Positions 58,338 through 64,000 of a stretch of DNA of 64,000 bases are shown here, one piece after another; position 1 is the first letter of the stretch, and each line of letters starts with the position of its first letter. The stretch comes from an uncultured Clostridia bacterium (GTDB lineage: Bacteria > Bacillota > Clostridia > Oscillospirales > Oscillospiraceae), in NCBI GenBank assembly GCA_947644595.1, contig CANSAE010000002.1, forward strand, positions 372,001-436,000, given 5' to 3'. A model generated the notes under the pieces. It was not told the DNA's origin. It worked only from the letters and a program-made list of their open reading frames with translations, and searched no databases. A program made the translations under genes and the position numbers.

Positions 58338-58937
58338 ATGCAGATCGACAAGCGGCGTGCGGCCTTGCAGTATCAAAACAAGGTCAACAACGCGCAGGGG
58401 CATTTTTTCGAGGGGGCCATAAAAGCCGCGTGCGCCCTGTATTCGGAGCGGGAGCGGGCCGACGTGGACAAGACCCCCGAACCGTTCCGCGTCATGGAGA
58501 AAGGCCGCGACGGGATTTTCAAGGGGCGGTTCACAGCCCGCGCCCAGCCGGACTTTCAAGGAACCCTTGCGGGCGGGCAGTCAATCGTCTTTGAAGCGAA
58601 GTACACAACGACCGACCGCATGAAACGGGACGTTCTGACAAAGGAACAGCAGGACGCGCTGGAACGTCACGCCGCCCGCGGTGCGCTTGCCGCGGTATGC
58701 GCCGGAATCGGCGACAAGTTCTTTTTCGTGCCGTGGCAAATATGGCGGGACATGAAACAGCTTTACGGGCGAAAGTACGTGACAGCGGCAGACCTTGAGC
58801 CGTGGCGGGTGCGGTTCAATGGCGCGGTTCTCTTTCTTGACTATATCCACGAAAGGAGCGGGAACAATGCAAAAGCAGAAACAGCACAAGCGGAAATTAA
58901 CGGTTTGTGTCACGCCGCAAACGGCGTTCAACCTTGA
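58338..58937 (+). CDS. RecU-like Holliday junction resolvase
   Basis: 199 residues. RAQPDFQGTLAGGQSIVFEAKYT contains the PD-x(n)-E-x-K nuclease core, with the spacing and flanks of RecU/penicillin-binding-protein-related factor A, and DKFFFVPW and FLDYIHERS are typical C-terminal elements. It would cut branched recombination intermediates for the element's own replication or integration. Ribosome binding site GGAGGGAT, start 4 bases after the preceding stop. Confidence 0.82.
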   Translation: MQIDKRRAALQYQNKVNNAQGHFFEGAIKAACALYSERERADVDKTPEPFRVMEKGRDGIFKGRFTARAQPDFQGTLAGGQSIVFEAKYTTTDRMKRDVLTKEQQDALERHAARGALAAVCAGIGDKFFFVPWQIWRDMKQLYGRKYVTAADLEPWRVRFNGAVLFLDYIHERSGNNAKAETAQAEINGLCHAANGVQP

Positions 58938-59037
58938 ACGGCTTATGCAGATCAGCGGGCAGAAAACGCCGGGCCGGGTGGTTGACAAGCTGGTTCGGGA
59001 GAAAATGCTGGCGTTAAGGGGCCGCGGGGAGGAATAA
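58867..59037 (+). CDS. Ribbon-helix-helix-like micro-protein (56 aa)
   Basis: 56 residues, start inside the last 71 bases of the RecU-like gene, with GGAGCGGG before the ATG. RKLTVCVTPQTAFNLERLMQ followed by a second helix fits the ribbon-helix-helix DNA-binding fold. It could be an autoregulator of this gene block. Confidence 0.68.
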   Translation: MQKQKQHKRKLTVCVTPQTAFNLERLMQISGQKTPGRVVDKLVREKMLALRGRGEE

Positions 59038-59040
59038 GCC

Positions 59041-59727
59041 GTGTTTGACCTGAACCGCCTTTATAACTCTGATTGCATGGAAGCAATGAAAGAAATACCC
59101 GACAAATTCTTTCAGCTTGCTATATGTGACCCGCCTTATGGTATCGGGCATGACGGACAGCGCAAGCGGGTACATAACAACGTGAAGCACAACCGCAAGT
59201 TTCACGCCCGCAAGGGCTGGGACAGAGAAACGCCGCCGCCTGAATACTTCCGCGAACTGGAACGGGTTTCGGAAAATCAAATAATTTTCGGCGGGAATTA
59301 CTTTGTCCCCATGCTGAACCGCGGGACAAAGGGCTGGGTGGTTTGGGACAAGGGCCAGCACGGGTTATCAATGAGCGATTGCGAACTTGCCTATTCGTCC
59401 TTTGACTGTCCGACACGGGTTGTTGTTATCAATCGGGCTGAACTGCAACGGGACGGGGACACCATACACCCGACACAAAAGCCCGTCCGCCTGTATGAAT
59501 GGATATTGCGAAACTATGCCCGCCCCGGCGACAGAATCCTTGACACACACGCAGGGAGCGCGTCAAGCCTGATTGCGTGCTGGCGGCAGGGGTTCGAGTT
59601 CGTCGGCTTTGAGATTGACCGCGACTATTACAAGAAAGCGTCGGAGCGGTTAGCGGCTGAAATGGCGCAAATTCGCCTTTGGGACTATGACGCACAAACA
59701 AAGATCGAAACGGAGGAATCAACATGA
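59041..59727 (+). CDS. Site-specific DNA methyltransferase (N4/N6, beta-type)
   Basis: 228 residues. ICDPPYGIGHDGQ is motif IV (DPPY) of adenine-N6/cytosine-N4 methyltransferases and precedes motif X/I in RPGDRILDTHAGSASSL, the order of the beta class. Family region HPTQKPVRLYEWI is also present. No restriction endonuclease gene is beside it, so it is an orphan, phage-type enzyme that may protect element DNA or mark replication. GTG start behind GGGGAGG. Confidence 0.88.
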   Translation: MFDLNRLYNSDCMEAMKEIPDKFFQLAICDPPYGIGHDGQRKRVHNNVKHNRKFHARKGWDRETPPPEYFRELERVSENQIIFGGNYFVPMLNRGTKGWVVWDKGQHGLSMSDCELAYSSFDCPTRVVVINRAELQRDGDTIHPTQKPVRLYEWILRNYARPGDRILDTHAGSASSLIACWRQGFEFVGFEIDRDYYKKASERLAAEMAQIRLWDYDAQTKIETEEST

Positions 59728-60020
59728 GAGCGGGAGCAATTCTAATTGTCGTCTATTGGGCGATATTCACGGTGAAAAGGCACTTCACGCCGCGCCTGAC
59801 AGCGGCTATAAAGGCGAACACGTATGACCTGAACAGGAATGACCCGGAAGCAAAGCGGGCCGCACAGCGCAAGCGTGGGCCGCTTACGGCGGCAAAATGG
59901 GCCTTGCGTGCAACGGGGTGGTTTGAAAATATCGTGATTGCCCTTGTTATGGCATGGCTTGTGTTCATCGTCGGCGCGGTGCTGACTGGAACCGTCGTCG
60001 TATTTGGGAAACCGCTGTAA
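59724..60020 (+). CDS. Small membrane protein
   Basis: 98 residues with a hydrophobic N-terminus (about 4-14), a charged middle (NRNDPEAKRAAQRKRG) and a second membrane helix about residues 70-92. Start overlaps the methyltransferase stop (ATGA). Unknown role. Confidence 0.65.
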   Translation: MRAGAILIVVYWAIFTVKRHFTPRLTAAIKANTYDLNRNDPEAKRAAQRKRGPLTAAKWALRATGWFENIVIALVMAWLVFIVGAVLTGTVVVFGKPL

Positions 60021-60034
60021 AGGAGGTGGCGGCG

Positions 60035-60247
60035 GTGAAATATCAGGAATGCGCGAAATGCGGAAAGAAGATTGCAGAGGGTGAAACCGTCTGCCCGTGT
60101 TGTCTGAAAGAAACCGCGTCGGACGCGGCCCGTGAATTGTGGGATATTGCAAAGATTTTAGAAATCACAGCAGGAACCGACGCAAACATTCGGGAAGCGG
60201 CACAGGGTATCACAAGCATTGCTGAAAAGCTGGAAAGGGGGAAATAA
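60035..60247 (+). CDS. Zinc-ribbon micro-protein (70 aa)
   Basis: 70 residues from a GTG behind AAAGGAGG. ECAKCGKKIAEGETVCPCC forms a double C-x2-C ribbon; the rest is helical. Unknown role. Confidence 0.65.
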   Translation: MKYQECAKCGKKIAEGETVCPCCLKETASDAARELWDIAKILEITAGTDANIREAAQGITSIAEKLERGK

Positions 60248-60249
60248 TC

Positions 60250-60489
60250 ATGGAGTTTATCAGATTCATTCTTTCGGGATTCTGGACGTGGGCCGGTTTC
60301 CTGATTCTGCTTGTAGCGGTGGGAAACGCCGCCGCGGAGATCGTCAAGGGCATTTGCCCGCGCCGGAAAATCGACGCATACCGAATCGGGGAACGCTGGC
60401 ACGTCCAGATCGAGGGCGCACGCCGCGGCGACGTTGCCGAAATGCTGAAAGCGGCGGGAGCGGCAGACGACACGGGGGTGGGCGTATGA
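60250..60489 (+). CDS. Small membrane protein
   Basis: 79 residues with one N-terminal membrane helix (about 10-32) and a cytoplasmic tail rich in Arg and Ala. Overlaps the next start (ATGA). Unknown role. Confidence 0.62.
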   Translation: MEFIRFILSGFWTWAGFLILLVAVGNAAAEIVKGICPRRKIDAYRIGERWHVQIEGARRGDVAEMLKAAGAADDTGVGV

Positions 60490-60943
60490 ATGCCGCGCTT
60501 TTCAGCAGTAAGAAGATGGACTATTGCACGCCGCAAGCCTTTTTCGACGCGCTGAACCGGGAATTTCATTTCACCCTTGACGCGGCGGCAACGGCAAAAA
60601 GCGCGAAATGCCCCACATACTACACGCCCGAAACCGACGGGCTGAAAAGCCCGTGGAAAGTTGCGGGGGGGGTGCTGTATTCTGCAACCCTCCATACGGG
60701 CGCGAAGTTGGCAAGTGGGTTCGCAAAGCCTATGAGGAAGCGCAGGGCGGCGCGACCGTCGTTTTGCTGATTCCGGCCCGGACGGACACAACATACTTTC
60801 ACGACTACATATACGGGAAAGCTGAAATCAGGTTCATTCGCGGGCGGTTGCGCTTCACCGATGAAGAGGGCAACGCATACGCCCCCGCCCCGTTCCCGTC
60901 AATGGTGGTTGTCTACAATGGAGAAAAGGAGGTTCAGACGTGA
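60486..60943 (+). pseudogene. Phage-type DNA N6-adenine methyltransferase with frame break at a G8 tract
   Basis: Two frames make up one phage-type adenine methyltransferase. The first (from ATG 60486) opens with MDYCTPQAFFDALNREF, the N-terminal signature of the family, and continues to SPWKVAGG. The second resumes with AVFCNPPYGREVGKW (catalytic NPPY) and LLIPARTDTTYFHDYI. The break is at a run of eight G (60665-60672): one added G, or a -1 slip, restores VAGGGAVFCNPPYG. Without it the first frame stops at 60770 before the catalytic part is read. It may be phase variable, a programmed slip, a sequencing error or a true null. Confidence 0.8.
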
Positions 60944-61353
60944 AAGCCTACACGGTATATCAGCCCTACGCATACGCGACCGTTGCGGGGCTGAAACATT
61001 ACGAAACCCGCCCGCGGCGGACAAGCATTCGGGGCCGCGTCGCGGTTCATGCCGGGAAAGCAGAATTGAAGCGTGCAACAATGGGGATTTCAGATAATGA
61101 CTTTTGGGGCCTTATGCAAGCTGTCGGCAAGAAAACGGTATTGCCGCTGGGTGCAGTTGTCGGTACGGTTGAAATTGTCGATTGCGTCCCCGTGGAAGAG
61201 ATCATGCACAAGCTGACCGAGCGGGAGCGGGTGCTGGGCGACTATTCGCCGGGGCGGTTCGCATGGGTGCTTCAAAACCCCGTTATGTTCGACAAGCCTA
61301 TTCCGGCCCGCGGCAAGCAAGGCTGGTGGAATTGGGAGGGGGACGCGGAATGA
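60940..61353 (+). CDS. ASCH-domain protein
   Basis: 137 residues resembling ASCH-domain proteins: YTVYQPYAYATVAGLKHYETRP is the typical opening with the K-x-x-E-x-R core, and GAVVGTVEIVDC is the next strand. ASCH proteins bind RNA or modified nucleosides and some act as nucleases. GTG start overlaps the previous stop and sits behind AAGGAGG. Confidence 0.75.
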   Translation: MKAYTVYQPYAYATVAGLKHYETRPRRTSIRGRVAVHAGKAELKRATMGISDNDFWGLMQAVGKKTVLPLGAVVGTVEIVDCVPVEEIMHKLTERERVLGDYSPGRFAWVLQNPVMFDKPIPARGKQGWWNWEGDAE

Positions 61354-61958
61354 AACTGAAAAAGGTTGTCGCCCTATGCAATAAAGCAAAGGGGTTCCGC
61401 CTGTTTGACAAGCTGGACAGCACGGGGGAAATCACGCAATGGCTGGGCGACGGATACGCGATATACCCTTTGATCGGGCTTCCCATACTGGACGAAGAAA
61501 CCCTTTGCGCCGTGTTCGACATATCGGAGAAACAGCGGGAAAACATCGTTGTTCGGCGATCTGAAATGCCGGAAGCGGTCAACGTGGACGACACAGACCC
61601 GGCGGAGCGGGTTTTGCGCGACGACGACTTTTCGATCATCTACGGCGGCGCGGAACTGCAACCGCTAAAGACCCGAAACGGAATCACGTTCATTCAGAGG
61701 AAATACCTTGCCCCGTTGGAGGACGTGCTGGACATGGTACAACTATACGAGCGGGTCACGCCGGACGGTCAAAGCTATATTGCGGCAAAAGCGGGCCTTT
61801 TGCTTGCGGCGGTTATCTTCCCTTACAAAGTCGTGAATGAAAAGTTCGTAACGCGCCTTGAAGAAATGGCGCGGGAATGCCGCAAGGTGCTTGACGCGCC
61901 GCCGCCCGTCCGCCCATTGGAGCGGGACGACACGCAAGGGAACCTATTTGAAGCATAA
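61350..61958 (+). CDS. Hypothetical protein
   Basis: 202 residues from the ATG that overlaps the ASCH stop. Begins KLKKVVALCNKAKGFRLFDK and has a conserved-looking WLGDGYAIYPL; no membrane segment or metal motif. I have seen this type in Firmicute integrative elements without an assigned function. Confidence 0.68.
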   Translation: MKLKKVVALCNKAKGFRLFDKLDSTGEITQWLGDGYAIYPLIGLPILDEETLCAVFDISEKQRENIVVRRSEMPEAVNVDDTDPAERVLRDDDFSIIYGGAELQPLKTRNGITFIQRKYLAPLEDVLDMVQLYERVTPDGQSYIAAKAGLLLAAVIFPYKVVNEKFVTRLEEMARECRKVLDAPPPVRPLERDDTQGNLFEA

Positions 61959-61976
61959 CAAGGACGGTGAAAATAA

Positions 61977-62456
61977 ATGACTTATCAACCGAAAGTTGTT
62001 CGTTGCCGCTTGAAAATGGGCGGCAAGAGCATTGAAGAAATCCGGGCGCGATATACCGGGCAGGGCATGACATACCGGGATTTTGAGGACATACAACGGG
62101 CGAATGAACAGTTCGACGGGCTGGTGGTTCTGCTTTCCCTTTGGGATTGGGACAACTACGAAAGCTATCATTTGCATAATTGGGAGCCGACGGACGACGA
62201 ACGCATGATGAAAGCAATCTACTATTCCGAACAGGTTCACCCGTACACCATTTACAAGAACGATTTTGAAAGGTTCCGGCTGGACTGGAAAGCGGGCAAC
62301 TATGAGCCGCCCGGCGTGCTGAACTTTGACCCGGCGGACGTGGAGGAAATCGAAGTCATTTGCGAAGAGGTAAAGCGGCAGGAAGCCCCGCCGCCCTCTT
62401 CCCCGCCGCGGCACAGCAGGGGAAAGAAAAAGAGGAAAGGCAGGAAAAAGAAATGA
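61977..62456 (+). CDS. Hypothetical protein with Lys-rich tail
   Basis: 159 residues. The body is acidic with Trp-rich patches (LWDWDNYESYHLHNW), while the last 15 residues are almost all Lys/Arg (RGKKKRKGRKKK), which would bind nucleic acid. AAGGACGGTG precedes the ATG. Overlaps the next gene (ATGA). Confidence 0.65.
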   Translation: MTYQPKVVRCRLKMGGKSIEEIRARYTGQGMTYRDFEDIQRANEQFDGLVVLLSLWDWDNYESYHLHNWEPTDDERMMKAIYYSEQVHPYTIYKNDFERFRLDWKAGNYEPPGVLNFDPADVEEIEVICEEVKRQEAPPPSSPPRHSRGKKKRKGRKKK

Positions 62457-62671
62457 TTCAAGCGCAGTTTAACGCGTTTTGCCCCTTTGAGATCGGCGAC
62501 AAACTCAAAGACACAACGGGGACGGTTCACACGATCACGGACATTGCTTGCGTTCACTACGTCCGCACGGGAAAGGTTGAATTTCGGTTTGAACTGGACC
62601 GTTCCGGGCAGTATGCGCCGATTGAGGTTAAAGACGCGCCGGAAGTGCGCTTTCGGCTGATTCAGCACTAA
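62453..62671 (+). CDS. Small conserved-type protein
   Basis: 72 residues, start overlapping the previous stop. FEIGDKLKDTTGTVHTITDI suggests a small beta-barrel, SH3-like, as seen in short proteins of Firmicute elements. Unknown role. Confidence 0.62.
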   Translation: MIQAQFNAFCPFEIGDKLKDTTGTVHTITDIACVHYVRTGKVEFRFELDRSGQYAPIEVKDAPEVRFRLIQH

Positions 62672-62716
62672 CCCCGCCGCCCGGCGGGTCAAAAATAAAA
62701 ACAGGAGGTTTGCACG

Positions 62717-63487
62717 GTGAAAATCATTTCAATTATCAACCTGAAAGGCGGCGTTGCAAAGACGCTGACCGCTGACAACATGGCGCACGTTCTGGCAGTC
62801 TACCACAAAAAGCGGGTTCTGCTTATCGACAATGACAAGCAGGGCAACACGTCAAAAATGTTCGGGGTTCATTCCTACGACGACAAGAGCATTTCGGACG
62901 TACTGACCGCGCGGCGGCTGGACATTCACGAAGCCATAAAGAAAACGCGGTTCGAGGGAATCGACGTATTGCCCGCTAATATGACGCTGATTCGCGCGAA
63001 CCTTGAAGTCATGATGGACAGTACCCGCCCGCAACAAACGCGCTTGCGGGCCGCGCTGGACCCCATAGCGGGCGAATATGACTATTGCTTGATAGACAAC
63101 GCCCCCGACATCAACATTTCGACCATCAACGCCCTTGTCGCGTCAGACGACGTGATTATTCCGATCAAAATTGACAAATACGCCTTTGACGGTTTGGCGG
63201 AACTAAAAGAGCAGATCGAGGACACGCGGGACGACCTGAACCCGCGCTTGCGGCTGGCGGGTTGCCTGATTACCTGTTTCCAGCGGACAGACGCGGACAA
63301 GCAGGGGGAAGAGTGGTTGCAAAGCCAGCCCGAATACCCGGTTTTCGACACGCACATTCGATATTCGGAGAAAGTGACGGAAAGCACCTTTGCAGAATCC
63401 CCCATTGCAGAATATAGCCGTCGGAGCGGGGCCGCAATGGACTATATAGCGTTTGTGCGGGAGTATTTAGAGCGCGGGAAGAAATAG
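62717..63487 (+). CDS. parA: ParA-family ATPase
   Basis: 256 residues. The opening ISIINLKGGVAKTLTADNMA is the deviant Walker A motif (KGGxxKT) of ParA/Soj; DNDKQGNTS is motif A', and CLIDNAPDINISTINAL is Walker B. It partitions the element or its intermediate with the ParB encoded next, or takes part in conjugation control. GTG start behind AGGAGG. The second-half DNA-binding surface is present, so it is full length. Confidence 0.9.
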   Translation: MKIISIINLKGGVAKTLTADNMAHVLAVYHKKRVLLIDNDKQGNTSKMFGVHSYDDKSISDVLTARRLDIHEAIKKTRFEGIDVLPANMTLIRANLEVMMDSTRPQQTRLRAALDPIAGEYDYCLIDNAPDINISTINALVASDDVIIPIKIDKYAFDGLAELKEQIEDTRDDLNPRLRLAGCLITCFQRTDADKQGEEWLQSQPEYPVFDTHIRYSEKVTESTFAESPIAEYSRRSGAAMDYIAFVREYLERGKK

Positions 63488-63489
63488 CT

Positions 63490-63504
63490 TGTCCGATTCG
63501 GACA
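63490..63504. promoter_or_regulatory. Palindrome between parA and parB, possible parS or operator
   Basis: TGTCCGA-T-TCGGACA, a perfect 7+1+7 palindrome just after the parA stop and before the parB ribosome binding site. Position fits a ParB-binding or autoregulatory site, or a small hairpin. Confidence 0.45.
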
Positions 63505-63520
63505 GAAAGGGGCGTACATC

Positions 63521-64000
63521 ATGGCAAAATTTAACCTGAATCAGATTTTGAGTGAAGCGTCAAAGGCGGCGGCAAGCGGCGGGGAGCCTATCCCCCGCCC
63601 CGCTGAAAGCCGGATTGAAAGAATCAGCGTCTTTGACCTTGTGCCGTCGGAAGAAAACTTCTATTCAATGCGGGAGATCGACGAACTGAAAGCGGCAATC
63701 GAAATCGCCGGAAAAGTTCTGCAAAACCTTGTCGTCGTGCCGATGGACGGCGGGAAATATAAGGTCATAGCGGGACACAGGCGGCGGCTTGCGTCGATTG
63801 CCCTTGTAGAAGAGGGAAAGCCGCAATTCGAGTTTGTACCGTGCGACATTGAGCCGAACGAGGAAGCGGCGGAAGATCAGGAAGTGCGCGACGGCCTTAT
63901 GCTGATTGTCACAAATTCACAGCGGGAGAAAACCGCATGGGACAAGATCGAAGAAGTGCGGTTCTTGCGGGAAGTGCTGGAGAAAGCACGCACAAAGCCC
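63521..64000 (+). CDS. parB: ParB-family partition protein (3'-partial)
   Basis: First 160 residues of a ParB/Spo0J-type protein, cut by the right edge. ISVFDLVPSEENFYSMREID and VIAGHRRRLASI (the ParB box, CTP-binding GxRR) are visible, followed by RDGLMLIVTNSQREK and the start of the HTH region. ATG behind AAAGGGG. Partner of the ParA gene upstream; the rest of the element lies beyond the window. Confidence 0.9.
   Translation, partial: MAKFNLNQILSEASKAAASGGEPIPRPAESRIERISVFDLVPSEENFYSMREIDELKAAIEIAGKVLQNLVVVPMDGGKYKVIAGHRRRLASIALVEEGKPQFEFVPCDIEPNEEAAEDQEVRDGLMLIVTNSQREKTAWDKIEEVRFLREVLEKARTKP

Noticed and set aside
1..64000. CRISPR arrays, tRNA or rRNA genes
   Set aside because: No regularly spaced direct repeats and no cloverleaf or rRNA-like sequence was noticed on reading; a dedicated scan could not be run.

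Overview
The window looks like chromosomal DNA of a G+C-rich gut Firmicute, most likely a member of the Oscillospiraceae (Oscillibacter, Flavonifractor or Intestinimonas type). The grounds are the Clostridia-type gene set (SLH-domain protein, LTA-synthase-like enzyme, rpsO-pnp pair, Firmicute ribosome binding sites), the high G+C, and two intergenic palindromic elements of a kind I associate from memory with this family. No rRNA, tRNA or CRISPR array was seen.

Layout. (1) 1-4580: a peptide/nickel-type ABC importer operon whose binding-protein gene is cut by the window edge. (2) 4734-15785: a polysaccharide cluster with homologues of all five enzymes of the UDP-ManNAc3NAcA (di-N-acetylated mannosaminuronic acid) pathway (WbpA, WbpI, WbpB, WbpD, WbpE types), two cytoplasmic-type glycosyltransferases, a large GT-C-like membrane protein, small membrane proteins, and a lipoprotein gene broken by one in-frame amber codon. 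(3) 15878-29547: envelope and transport genes: an SLH-anchored phosphodiester glycosidase, a LysR regulator divergent from a Na+/proline-type symporter, an SNF-family symporter divergent from a 2-hydroxyacid dehydrogenase, an apt-like gene with tadA, an LTA-synthase-like sulfatase-fold protein, and a second phosphodiester glycosidase. (4) 29578-37697: one aromatic amino acid operon carrying every shikimate step plus the Phe and Tyr branch enzymes. It is preceded by a 26-residue Phe/Tyr-rich leader peptide and an intrinsic terminator, the classical layout of an attenuator. (5) 37760-50168: an enoate-reductase-like flavoenzyme, cysteine synthase, a 7-alpha-HSDH-like dehydrogenase, a thioredoxin-fold protein, pnp, rpsO, a DUF4349-like lipoprotein, a small kinase, an AEC transporter, an HD hydrolase and recQ.

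(6) From about 50.3 kb to the right edge is a compact accessory element with all genes on the plus strand, mostly joined by ATGA/GTGA overlaps. It encodes an HTH protein, a PP-loop PAPS-reductase-like protein, many small zinc-ribbon and membrane proteins, a DUF6273-like protein with a Tyr/Asn-rich segment, a HUH-type replication endonuclease preceded by a perfect 19-bp inverted repeat (candidate rolling-circle origin), a radical SAM protein, an HD hydrolase, a RecU-like nuclease, two orphan DNA methyltransferases (one with its frame broken at a G8 tract), an ASCH protein, and ParA/ParB. It resembles an integrative conjugative or mobilisable element, but no integrase, relaxase or type IV secretion gene lies inside the window, so its class is inferred.

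The most distinctive signals are the Phe/Tyr leader-peptide attenuator of the aromatic operon, the G-tract-interrupted methyltransferase, the inverted repeat beside the HUH gene, and the largely uncharacterised cargo of the element.
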